Assembly (NCBI GenBank): GCA_011620145.1 | Contig: WOZT01000190.1 | Span: forward strand, 12,672 to 22,454 | Direction: 5' to 3' | Length of the DNA: 9,783 nucleotides | From: Gammaproteobacteria bacterium | Lineage (GTDB): Bacteria; Pseudomonadota; Gammaproteobacteria; UBA5335 | In this document: piece by piece, positions 1-6,482 of the stretch | How the letters are laid out: each line of letters starts with the position of its first letter | Numbering within the stretch: the stretch's first letter is position 1 | Notes under the pieces: model-generated | Seen by the model: only the letters and a program-made list of their open reading frames with translations | The model's database searches: none | Told to the model about the DNA's origin: nothing | Position numbers and translations under genes: made by a program

Positions 1-41
1 CCAAAAGCCCATCGAGGGTTCGAATCCCTCTCTCTCCGCCA
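1..41 (+). tRNA. tRNA-Ser, 3' part only (cut by window start)
   Basis: The window opens inside a tRNA. The T arm is intact: stem GAGGG at 14-18, loop TTCGAAT at 19-25, and stem CCCTC at 26-30. The 3' acceptor strand TCTCTCC (31-37), discriminator G (38) and an encoded CCA (39-41) follow. The G discriminator and the bases before the T arm (AAAAGCCCATC, like the end of the long variable arm of E. coli serine tRNAs) point to serine. The anticodon lies outside the window, so the isoacceptor is unknown. The 5' end, promoter and operon context are also outside. Confidence 0.88.
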
Positions 42-68
42 CTTTCCGGGATGAATCCGATTATTGCC

Positions 69-120
69 GGGACAGCTCGATGCAGCCGTCCCAGTCTTCA
101 GGGATTGCCCTGTCTTGAAG
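69..120 (+). other. Two tandem stem-loops downstream of the tRNA
   Basis: The first hairpin pairs GGGAC (69-73) with GTCCC (88-92), and GCT (75-77) with AGC (84-86) inside one A/C mismatch. The second pairs CAGGG (99-103) with CCCTG (108-112) around the loop ATTG, and the flanking CTT (96-98) can pair with AAG (118-120). Neither is followed by a T tract, so a Rho-independent terminator is not supported. They may be 3'-trailer structures that help tRNA processing or Rho-dependent termination. That role is inference. Confidence 0.3.
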
Positions 121-294
121 CGCGTTCGTGCCCGCGTTCCTGATGCGATTCTTCTGCGGAGAGTCCAGCCTTCCTGCCCCCCCAGGCTATACCATTGCAC
201 TTGATCTCGAATGTTGGCTGAATTGCGCCCATCCTTGAGCGTCGACTCGGCCATCCGGAACCCGGCACGAATCCCGGCCACTGAGCCAGGAAAG

Positions 295-323
295 ATTACA
301 TTGGCGCGAAAATTGCTTATATT
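295..323 (+). promoter_or_regulatory. Candidate sigma-70 promoter for the permease gene
   Basis: ATTACA at 295-300 (four of six to TTGACA) and TATATT at 318-323 (five of six to TATAAT) are separated by exactly 17 bases. The element sits in a locally AT-rich patch of an otherwise GC-rich gap. It would start transcription near 330, leaving a leader of about 50 nucleotides before the ATG at 381. No operator or riboswitch-like structure was recognised in that leader. Confidence 0.4.
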
Positions 324-380
324 TTCACCGCTAGTTGCAGGCTCAGTCGCTCGTGTTTTTCGAACTGTGCAGGAGGATGG

Positions 381-1769
381 ATGGCGCAGCAGGGATTGTG
401 GCGAACCAAATCAATCGAGCAGGCGAATGACACCGGGGAATCGGGGCTTCATCGCGCGTTGTCTGGGCTTGACCTGACGCTGCTGGGCATCGGCGCCATC
501 ATCGGCGCGGGCATCTTCGTCCTCACCGGCATCGCGGCGGCGACCAAGGCGGGACCTGCGTTGACGTTGTCCTTTGTGCTGGCGGGGCTGGCCTGCCTGT
601 TCGCGGCCTTGGTCTACGCCGAATTTGCCAGCACCGTGCCGGTTTCGGGCAGCGCCTACACCTATTCCTACGTGACGCTGGGCGAACTTGCTGCCTGGAT
701 CATTGGCTGGGACCTGATCCTGGAATATTCGGTCGCCTCGGCAGCGGTAGCCATCGGCTGGTCGGGTTATTTCAACCGCGTCCTGTCCGGGATCGGCCTG
801 GGTTTGCCGGATGTCCTCACGCGAACGCCATTTGATGGGGGTTGGCTCAATCTGCCTGCCTTTCTGATCATCCTGGGGGTAAGCGGGATTCTGGCGCTGG
901 GAATCCGGGAAAGCAGCCGCTTCAACAATGCCATCGTGGTGCTCAAGCTGGGCATCATCGCGCTGTTTCTGGTGGTGGCTATCCCGCAAGTCGATACGAC
1001 CAACTGGGATCCCTATTTCCCCTTTGGCTGGCACGGGGTGGTCAGCGGCGCCGGGCTGATTTTCTTCGCTTACATTGGCTTCGACGCGGTATCGACCGCC
1101 GCCGAGGAAGCGCGCAACCCCCAGCGCGACATCCCGCGCGGCATTCTCGGTTCACTGGTGATCTGTACGCTGATCTATATCATCGTGGCCGCCGTGCTGA
1201 CGGGGATCGTTCCCTATGCCCGGCTCAACGTTCCGGACCCTGTCGCGTTTGGCCTGGAACATATTGGGGCACATGCCGCAGCGGGCTTGATCAGCGTGGG
1301 CGCCATCGCTGGCCTGAGCTCGGTGCTGCTCGTGCTGCTCTATGGCCAGAGCCGCATCTTTTTCGCCATGTCTCGGGACGGTCTGTTGCCGCCGGTTTTC
1401 TCCCAGGTGCATCCGCGTTTTCGCACCCCGGTGCGGGTGATCATGGTCACGGGGTCACTGGTGGCTTTGGTGGCGGGGTTCATGCCGATCCAGCAGGTGG
1501 CGGAACTGGTCAATGTCGGGACCCTGGCCGCCTTCATCATGGTCTCGGTGGCCGTGATGGTGCTGCGCTACACCCGCCCTGAACTGCACCGTCCATTCCG
1601 CACGCCCTGGGTGCCGCTGGTCCCGTTGCTGGCGATTGTTTTTTGCGGCTACCTCATCGCCAGCCTGGATGCCGTCACGCTCTGGCGGTTCGTCATCTGG
1701 ATGGCTTTGGGTCTGGTGATCTATTTCCTCTACGCGCGCCATCACAGTCGCCTGGCGCCTGCGCCCTGA
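381..1769 (+). CDS. APC-superfamily amino-acid permease (CAT/YfnA type)
   Basis: Predicted 462-residue inner-membrane transporter that probably imports an amino acid with a proton; the substrate cannot be read from sequence. TM1 carries the glycine-rich unwound segment GIGAIIGAGIFVLTG (36-50), which in this superfamily binds the substrate's amino and carboxyl groups. The next landmark is the TM2-TM3 region with EFASTVPVSGSAYTYSY (81-97). The TM6 segment FFAYIGFDAVSTAAEEARNP (228-247) is characteristic of the cationic amino-acid transporter branch, as is SRDGLLPPVFSQVHPRFRTP (331-350). About 12 hydrophobic segments are visible, and the length is normal for the family. The ATG at 381 follows AGGAGG with a tight 4-base spacer, and the N-terminal LWRTKSIE is typical for homologues, supporting this start. 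It is the only plus-strand protein gene and converges with the Host_attach gene, leaving just 33 bases between stops and no evident terminator. A cationic substrate is possible, but YfnA-type members vary. Confidence 0.9.
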   Translation: MAQQGLWRTKSIEQANDTGESGLHRALSGLDLTLLGIGAIIGAGIFVLTGIAAATKAGPALTLSFVLAGLACLFAALVYAEFASTVPVSGSAYTYSYVTLGELAAWIIGWDLILEYSVASAAVAIGWSGYFNRVLSGIGLGLPDVLTRTPFDGGWLNLPAFLIILGVSGILALGIRESSRFNNAIVVLKLGIIALFLVVAIPQVDTTNWDPYFPFGWHGVVSGAGLIFFAYIGFDAVSTAAEEARNPQRDIPRGILGSLVICTLIYIIVAAVLTGIVPYARLNVPDPVAFGLEHIGAHAAAGLISVGAIAGLSSVLLVLLYGQSRIFFAMSRDGLLPPVFSQVHPRFRTPVRVIMVTGSLVALVAGFMPIQQVAELVNVGTLAAFIMVSVAVMVLRYTRPELHRPFRTPWVPLVPLLAIVFCGYLIASLDAVTLWRFVIWMALGLVIYFLYARHHSRLAPAP

Positions 1770-1802
1770 TGCTGGTTCCCAGATGGAGACTGTCGGCTCG
1801 GC

Positions 1803-2267
1803 TCAAGTTGCGGCGTAGATCGGATCCGGGAGGTGGGATTGCACCTCCGCTGCGGTGTAGATTCGGGTGAGGTCCAGATCGAGACTGGCGAGCACCTGTT
1901 TGGCCACCTGTTCATCCAGCGCCTTGCGCAGGAAACCCAGGAAACGCGGCGGTGCCACCAGCACCAAGCCATCGAAATCATGGGCATTGTGGTGAACATG
2001 GAGGCGCTCGGCCAGCTCATGGGCAAAGCGCTGGGCCTCCTGGTCATGGGGATCGGTGGTTGCTTCCATGCCGTGTCGATGGTGCCCCTGGGTATCGACG
2101 GCTCGCCCGGCCCGGTCGGACAGGAGTTCATGATCCTGTAGCCGGGCAGCAGAGTGGACCGCATCCTCCAGTTCGACCAAGGGGCCGCGCGGGGTCTCAG
2201 CCCGGAACAGCCGCGCCCGAGACGCATCCGCCACCACGACCCATACCTTACGCTTGTTGTGATCCAT
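1803..2267 (-). CDS. Host_attach / baeRF-like family protein
   Basis: Predicted 154-residue soluble protein. The order of motifs matches the Host_attach family ('protein required for attachment to host cells'), whose fold has been related to bacterial eRF1-like (baeRF) proteins. These are WVVVADASRARLFRAE (9-24), the acidic/arginine segment with LSDRAGRAVD (48-57), a His/Arg-rich stretch (60-65), an acidic EAQRFAHELAERL (77-89), and LVLVAPPRFLGFLRKAL (101-117), then DLDLTRI near the C-terminus. Despite the family name, no adhesin feature is visible: no signal peptide and no membrane segment. A cytosolic, possibly nucleic-acid- or ribosome-related role is an inference. ATG at 2267 is preceded by GGGAG with a 6-base spacer. 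It lies 91 bases downstream of minE but appears to have its own promoter with an FNR-like site, so it is probably not simply a min-operon gene. Confidence 0.8.
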   Translation of the reverse strand: MDHNKRKVWVVVADASRARLFRAETPRGPLVELEDAVHSAARLQDHELLSDRAGRAVDTQGHHRHGMEATTDPHDQEAQRFAHELAERLHVHHNAHDFDGLVLVAPPRFLGFLRKALDEQVAKQVLASLDLDLTRIYTAAEVQSHLPDPIYAAT

Positions 2268-2303
2268 GATGAACTCCCGCTACGTCATGACGCCATTGGA
2301 ATG

Positions 2304-2344
2304 ACCATAACAGAAGCGCTGCGCGCTTGATTGACCTGGATCAG
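2304..2344 (-). promoter_or_regulatory. Candidate FNR/Anr-dependent (class II) promoter of the Host_attach gene
   Basis: On the minus strand, CTGATCCAGGTCAA (2344 to 2331) matches the FNR consensus TTGATnnnnATCAA at 8 of 10 positions, and the common Anr variant TTGATnnnnGTCAA at 9 of 10. A -10-like TATGGT lies at 2309-2304. A start site near 2296-2297 puts the box centre (2337.5) at about -40.5 to -41.5, the classic activating position for FNR-type regulators, which explains why no good -35 is seen. A perfect 6-bp inverted repeat (AAGCGC 2314-2319, GCGCTT 2323-2328, loop TGC) lies between the box and the -10. A 10-bp palindrome CGTCATGACG (2283-2292) lies in the leader. Function is inferred from position and match only. 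Confidence 0.45.
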
Positions 2345-2345
2345 G

Positions 2346-2360
2346 GAAGGCGGCGCCTTC
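2346..2360 (-). terminator. Weak stem-loop at the end of minE
   Basis: GAAGGC (2346-2351) and GCCTTC (2355-2360) form a perfect 6-bp stem with a 3-base loop that overlaps the minE stop codon (2359-2361). On the transcript strand the stem is followed by CCTGATCC, not a U tract, so it is at best a weak or Rho-assisted terminator. It could instead protect the 3' end of the min transcript. Confidence 0.25.
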
Positions 2361-2610
2361 AACGGTCGGGCAGGACGATGTTGAGCTCCAGAATGTCGCA
2401 ATCGCCCTGGTGGTCGACCTCGACCTTCACCGCATCGTCGCTCACGGTCACGTAGCGCCGCACCACCTCCAGCAGGTCACGCTGCAGGCTGAGGAAATAA
2501 TCCGGGCGCTGGTTTTCGCGACGCTGATGGGCCACCACGATCTGCAGCCGTTCCTTGGCCACCGAGGCGCTGGATTTGCTGGATGAGCGGAAAAAACTCA
2601 GGATACCCAT
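2359..2610 (-). CDS. minE: Cell division topological specificity factor MinE
   Basis: Predicted 83-residue MinE, slightly shorter than E. coli MinE (88). It stimulates MinD ATPase activity and drives the pole-to-pole oscillation that confines division inhibition to the cell poles. Visible parts are the N-terminal amphipathic membrane-targeting segment MGILSFFRS (1-9), the MinD-binding/anti-MinCD helix region around VAKERLQIVVAHQR (17-30), and the topological-specificity domain with YFLSLQRDLLEVVRRYV (38-54) and the final strand DCDILELNIVLP (70-81). ATG at 2610 lies 3 bases after the minD stop and is served by GGAGG with a 7-base spacer inside the minD 3' end, indicating translational coupling. 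It is last in minC-minD-minE order. Confidence 0.95.
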   Translation of the reverse strand: MGILSFFRSSSKSSASVAKERLQIVVAHQRRENQRPDYFLSLQRDLLEVVRRYVTVSDDAVKVEVDHQGDCDILELNIVLPDR

Positions 2611-2613
2611 GGC

Positions 2614-3420
2614 TCAACCTCCGAACAATCGCCGCAGGAAGCCCTTTTCCTCTTCCACGAAACGCAATGGCCGCGATTCGCCGAGATAGCGGGCCACCGT
2701 ATCGCCATAGGCCTGGCCAGCCTCGCTCTTGTCCTCCAGGATGACCGGCGTTCCGGCGTTGGAACACTGCAACACCGTGGGAGACTCAGGAATGACCCCG
2801 AGCAGCGGGATGGAGAGGATGTCCTGGACATCCTGCAGGCTCAGCATCTCGCCCTTGCTGACCCGCTTCGGTGCATAGCGGGTGATGATCAGGTGTTCGT
2901 TCACCTTGCCATCCTGGCGCTCGGCGTGGCGCGTCTTGCTGGCCAAGAGGCCCAGCACGCGGTCCGAGTCCCGCACCGAGGACACCTCGGGATTGGTGAC
3001 CACGATCGCGTCATCGGCGAAGTACATTGCCAGATGCGCGCCCTTTTCGATCCCGGCGGGGGAGTCGCACAGAACATAGTCGAATTCGCGGGACAAATCG
3101 TCCAGCACGCGACCCACCCCTTCCTGGGTCAGCGCGTCCTTGTCCCGGGTCTGGGAGGCCGCCAACACGGCCAGGTTGGGCAGGCGCTTGTCCCGGATCA
3201 GGGCCTGGCCAATGGTGGCCTCTCCCTGAATCACGTTGACGAAGTCATACACGACGCGGCGTTCGCAGCCCATGATGAGGTCGAGGTTGCGCAGGCCGAC
3301 ATCGAAGTCGACGATGGCGGTCTTGAAGCCCCGCAGGGCCAGGCCGGTTCCAAAGGCGGCGGAGGTGGTGGTTTTCCCGACCCCGCCTTTACCGGAGGTC
3401 ACCACAATAATGCGTGCCAA
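2614..3420 (-). CDS. minD: Septum site-determining ATPase MinD
   Basis: Predicted 268-residue ParA/MinD-type ATPase (E. coli MinD is 270). With ATP it dimerises on the inner membrane and recruits MinC; MinE releases it. The deviant Walker A motif KGGVGKTTTS spans 11-20, with signature Lys11 and Lys16. Switch-region motifs are VDFDVGLRNLD (37-47) and CDSPAGIE (118-125). The MinD-typical MGCERRVVYDFVNVIQG (50-66) and TNPEVSSVRDSDR (142-154) are present. The C-terminus EEEKGFLRRLFGG (256-268) is the amphipathic membrane-targeting helix. I chose the TTG at 3420: it gives the family N-terminus MARIIVVTSGKGG and follows GAGGAG with an 8-base spacer. An in-frame TTG at 3453 would add 11 atypical residues, has no good ribosome binding site, and would place the GAGGAG inside the coding region. 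Confidence 0.95.
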   Translation of the reverse strand: MARIIVVTSGKGGVGKTTTSAAFGTGLALRGFKTAIVDFDVGLRNLDLIMGCERRVVYDFVNVIQGEATIGQALIRDKRLPNLAVLAASQTRDKDALTQEGVGRVLDDLSREFDYVLCDSPAGIEKGAHLAMYFADDAIVVTNPEVSSVRDSDRVLGLLASKTRHAERQDGKVNEHLIITRYAPKRVSKGEMLSLQDVQDILSIPLLGVIPESPTVLQCSNAGTPVILEDKSEAGQAYGDTVARYLGESRPLRFVEEEKGFLRRLFGG

Positions 3421-3428
3421 AGGGAATG

Positions 3429-3434
3429 CTCCTC
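3429..3434 (-). promoter_or_regulatory. Ribosome binding site that fixes the minD start
   Basis: On the minus strand GAGGAG is followed by eight bases and then TTG (3420). This is the strongest Shine-Dalgarno in the 67-base minC-minD gap. It argues for the TTG start at 3420 rather than the upstream in-frame TTG at 3453. The rest of the gap (3435-3487) shows no convincing promoter. Confidence 0.7.
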
Positions 3435-3487
3435 GTGAGTTCAAATCAGGCAAATGAAGTGAGTGTCAGCGACATGAGGTGAGCCGG

Positions 3488-4183
3488 CTACAGGGGGAGA
3501 ACGTGCAGGTTCTCGCCGTCCAGGTAAATCTGCGCGCCTTGCCCCCGGAGCGCCGGTTCCACATCCTCGGCCAGTCGATAGTAGCCCGCCACGGAAATCA
3601 GTTCGGCTTCCAGCACCCGACAGAAGATGCGGGCGCTGCGGTCCCCACGCAACCCGGCCAGGGCGCGGCCGCGCAGGGCGCCGTAGACATGGATGCTGCC
3701 CTCGGCGAGCAATTCGGCGCCATGGCTTACCGGCCCCACCACGACCAGATCGCCTTTGGCGTAGATCTGTTGGCCGGAGCGCACCGGCTCAGTGACCAGA
3801 CGGGTGGTTGGCGTGGCCTCCACAACCGTTGGCCGGGGCTCTCCTGCGGCGGGTCGACCTTCGGCGAGCACGCCAAGCGCCAGGGTGCGGGCTTGCTGCT
3901 CATGGGCGCCGTCCGCGCCGCGCACCGCCACAGGCACCAGATCCAGGGCTCGCAGGCGCTCCACCAGGGCCGACAGGTCCCAGTCGCCTTCAGGCACTGC
4001 CTGCAGGTCCAGAACAATCGGCGCGCCTTTGAAAAAATCGGGTGCCTGTTGAATGCGCCGCGTCACCTGGCGGGCAATGCGCTCGGGATCGGCATCGAAC
4101 ACCTTCAGCACCGTGAAGGTGAAGCCCGCGCCCTTCAGTTCGCAGGCCTGGACGCGGGAAATGCTTGAGGGACGGGTCGCCAT
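3488..4183 (-). CDS. minC: Septum site-determining protein MinC
   Basis: Predicted 231-residue FtsZ inhibitor (E. coli MinC is also 231). MinD carries it to the membrane, where it blocks Z-ring assembly away from midcell. The N-terminal FtsZ-antagonising domain covers about 14-110, with ELKGAGFTFTVLKVF (15-29) and PIVLDLQAV (55-63). A low-complexity Pro/Glu/Thr linker (about 108-130) follows. The C-terminal right-handed beta-helix, which dimerises and binds MinD, carries the signature RSGQQIYAKGDLVVVGPVS (135-153). It continues with GAELLAEGSIHVYGALRGRALAG (155-177) and IFCRVLEAELISVAGYYR (186-203). ATG at 4183 has GGAG about nine bases upstream. It is first of minCDE, starting 71 bases after the upstream membrane-protein gene. 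No clear sigma-70 promoter was found in that gap, so the operon may start there or be read through from upstream. Confidence 0.94.
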   Translation of the reverse strand: MATRPSSISRVQACELKGAGFTFTVLKVFDADPERIARQVTRRIQQAPDFFKGAPIVLDLQAVPEGDWDLSALVERLRALDLVPVAVRGADGAHEQQARTLALGVLAEGRPAAGEPRPTVVEATPTTRLVTEPVRSGQQIYAKGDLVVVGPVSHGAELLAEGSIHVYGALRGRALAGLRGDRSARIFCRVLEAELISVAGYYRLAEDVEPALRGQGAQIYLDGENLHVLPL

Positions 4184-4254
4184 GGGCTGGACTCCGGGCC
4201 GGATGATTCAGAAGGATACAACGCCGGCTGTCGACGAACACTTGGGGTCAAACA

Positions 4255-4578
4255 TCACAAACCAAGGCGGGCATTGCGGACCCGTCCGAAGTGCCAAGCC
4301 AAGCTCAAGCCCAAGACCAATACGCCGAAGCCCAGGGCTGCTGTCTCGGCATTGTAACCGGGTTCATAGGGAGCCATGGCCCCCAGCAACAGGCAGCCAC
4401 CCACAAAGTTGGCAAAGCCCCACAGGATGTTGACGATGGGGGAGGAATCCCCCACGCCGGGCGGCTGGGCGAAGGGGGTCGGAAAGGCCTTTCCGGAGAG
4501 GCCGTGGACAAAATGGGGAATGCCATTCGCCAGGAAAATTCCTGCCAGAAAACGCACCAGCAGCAGGCTCCATGCCAT
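4255..4578 (-). CDS. Conserved small integral membrane protein, function unknown
   Basis: Predicted 107-residue hydrophobic protein that I cannot name. It shows about three membrane segments: WSLLLVRFLAGIFLANG near the N-terminus, a central NILWGFANFVGGCLLLGAM, and ALGFGVLVLGLSLAWHFG near the C-terminus. A conserved-looking loop lies between the first two, with ANGIPHFVHGLSGKAFPTPF followed by QPPGVGDSSPIVN. The Pro/Gly/Phe-rich loop next to a His in NGIPHF looks like a family signature and may be a binding or structural site; this is inference. The start is uncertain: ATG at 4578 has GGAG at an 8-base spacing and is preferred. ATG at 4584 would add two residues but leaves only 2 bases from the same GGAG. 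It lies 49 bases after gpmA and 71 before minC, on the same strand, without an obvious functional link to either. Confidence 0.75.
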   Translation of the reverse strand: MAWSLLLVRFLAGIFLANGIPHFVHGLSGKAFPTPFAQPPGVGDSSPIVNILWGFANFVGGCLLLGAMAPYEPGYNAETAALGFGVLVLGLSLAWHFGRVRNARLGL

Positions 4579-4606
4579 GATCATCGCTCCATCGGGACAG
4601 TGTGGT

Positions 4607-4629
4607 GCAAGCGATTTCGTTCGCCTTGC
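4607..4629 (-). other. Imperfect stem-loop after gpmA
   Basis: In the 49-base gap between gpmA and the small membrane-protein gene, GCAAGCG (4607-4613) can pair with CGCCTTGC (4622-4629). The stem is seven base pairs with one bulged base and an 8-base loop. No T run follows on the minus strand, so it is not a typical Rho-independent terminator. It may be a weak 3'-end or processing structure. Confidence 0.25.
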
Positions 4630-4633
4630 GCGC

Positions 4634-5323
4634 TTATTCCAGAATCGACTTGGAAACGATCTGGATCGACTCCGGCGTCACGTCCAGATCATAGACGATG
4701 GGAACCCCCGTGGGGATTTCCAGGCCCATGATGTCGGCATCGGAAATGCCCTCGAGATCCTTGGTGAGGCCACGCAGGGAATTGCCATGGGCGGCGATCA
4801 GCACCTGGCGCCCGGCGGCCAGATGGGGGCGGATGTGATCCTGAAAATAGGGGCGCACCCGCTCGCAGGTGTCTTTCAGGCTCTCGCCGTGGGGCGGCGG
4901 GGTATCGAAACCGCGCCGCCAGGCCTTGAACTGGGCCTCGCCATGCTGCGCCAGCACCTCGTCCTTGTTCAGGCCCTGCAGGTCGCCGTAGTGGCGTTCG
5001 GCCAGCGCGGTCACATACAGGTAGGCCGGGAATTCGTTGGCGCCGGGCTGGTAGCTTTCCCGGGGCAGGGTGCCCTCGGCGGGCAGGAAGATGGGCGCGC
5101 GGCCGCTGCGGTTTTCCCGCAGCACCACCTGCAAGGTGGTGATGGCGCGTTGCAGATGAGAGCTGAAGGCGACGTCAAAACTGCGATCTGCCAGCAGGCG
5201 ACCGGCCCGGGCCGCTTCTTCCCAGCCTTCCGCTGCCAGCGGCACGTCCACCCAGCCGGTGAAGCGGTTCTGGGCATTCCAGACGGATTTGCCATGCCGA
5301 ATCAAAACCAGGCTTGCGTGCAT
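4634..5323 (-). CDS. gpmA: 2,3-bisphosphoglycerate-dependent phosphoglycerate mutase
   Basis: Predicted 229-residue cytosolic enzyme that interconverts 3- and 2-phosphoglycerate through a phosphohistidine, in glycolysis and gluconeogenesis. Histidine-phosphatase-fold catalytic residues are present: Arg9 and His10 in LIRHG, Arg59 in SSHLQRAITT, Glu109 in AERHYGDLQGLNK, and His179 in AAHGNSLR. NRFTGWVDVPL (19-29) and IPTGVPIVYD (203-212) are dPGM hallmarks. Compared with E. coli GpmA (250 residues) it has extra sequence around 72-105 and lacks most of the segment before the GESL motif (146-149). This arrangement resembles the form seen in cyanobacteria. Residue 12 is Lys where Glu or Gln is usual. 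ATG at 5323 follows AAGGGGA with a 6-base spacer; the frame is open upstream but those residues do not resemble the family. It lies 100 bases downstream of trxB with a candidate promoter between. Confidence 0.93.
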   Translation of the reverse strand: MHASLVLIRHGKSVWNAQNRFTGWVDVPLAAEGWEEAARAGRLLADRSFDVAFSSHLQRAITTLQVVLRENRSGRAPIFLPAEGTLPRESYQPGANEFPAYLYVTALAERHYGDLQGLNKDEVLAQHGEAQFKAWRRGFDTPPPHGESLKDTCERVRPYFQDHIRPHLAAGRQVLIAAHGNSLRGLTKDLEGISDADIMGLEIPTGVPIVYDLDVTPESIQIVSKSILE

Positions 5324-5365
5324 TGGAATTCCCCTTTTTGGCGGTGTCATGGCGCGAAGGGGTTC

Positions 5366-5394
5366 ATTGTAAGGGAACCGGGCCGAGACGCGAA
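5366..5394 (-). promoter_or_regulatory. Candidate sigma-70 promoter for gpmA
   Basis: On the minus strand a good -10, TACAAT (5371 to 5366, five of six to TATAAT), lies 17 bases after a poor -35 (TTCGCG, 5394 to 5389). Transcription would begin near 5359, giving a leader of roughly 36 nucleotides to the gpmA ATG. The weak -35 means an activator or low basal activity is possible. The call rests mainly on the -10 and its position in the trxB-gpmA gap. Confidence 0.35.
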
Positions 5395-5423
5395 CGGGGG
5401 CGTCCGACCCGGATTTCGGAGCA

Positions 5424-6482
<1,059 letters not shown>

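Larger units (their letters stand above)
42..380. other. Intergenic region between tRNA-Ser and the permease gene
   Basis: This 339-base stretch has no convincing coding region. It holds two small hairpins just after the tRNA (69-92 and 96-120, listed separately), a candidate sigma-70 promoter near 295-323, and the Shine-Dalgarno AGGAGG at 371-376 of the permease gene. The middle, roughly 121-290, shows nothing I recognise. tRNA 3' ends are common integration sites, but no second copy of the T-arm sequence occurs in the window and no integrase is present, so there is no sign of an integrated element. Confidence 0.6.

Noticed and set aside
301..323. TTGGCG at 301-306 as the -35 of the permease promoter
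   Set aside because: It lies only 11 bases from the TATATT -10, too close for sigma-70. ATTACA at 295-300 has the proper 17-base spacing.
1..380. tRNA-Ser 3' end as an attachment site for an integrated element
   Set aside because: No integrase, no direct repeat of the tRNA end elsewhere in the window, and the downstream genes look like core chromosome.
211..477. An 88-codon plus-strand open frame running into the permease gene
   Set aside because: It overlaps the well-supported permease start in another frame, has no ribosome binding site, and its translation resembles no family. The overlapping part is a frame shadow.
1770..1802. A bidirectional terminator between the convergent permease and Host_attach genes
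   Set aside because: The 33-base gap contains no stem of useful length and no T or A tract on either strand.
2327..2344. A second FNR-like reading using TTGAT at 2327-2331 and ATCAG at 2340-2344
   Set aside because: The half-sites would be separated by 8 bases rather than the required 4. The overlapping reading from 2331 has the right spacing.
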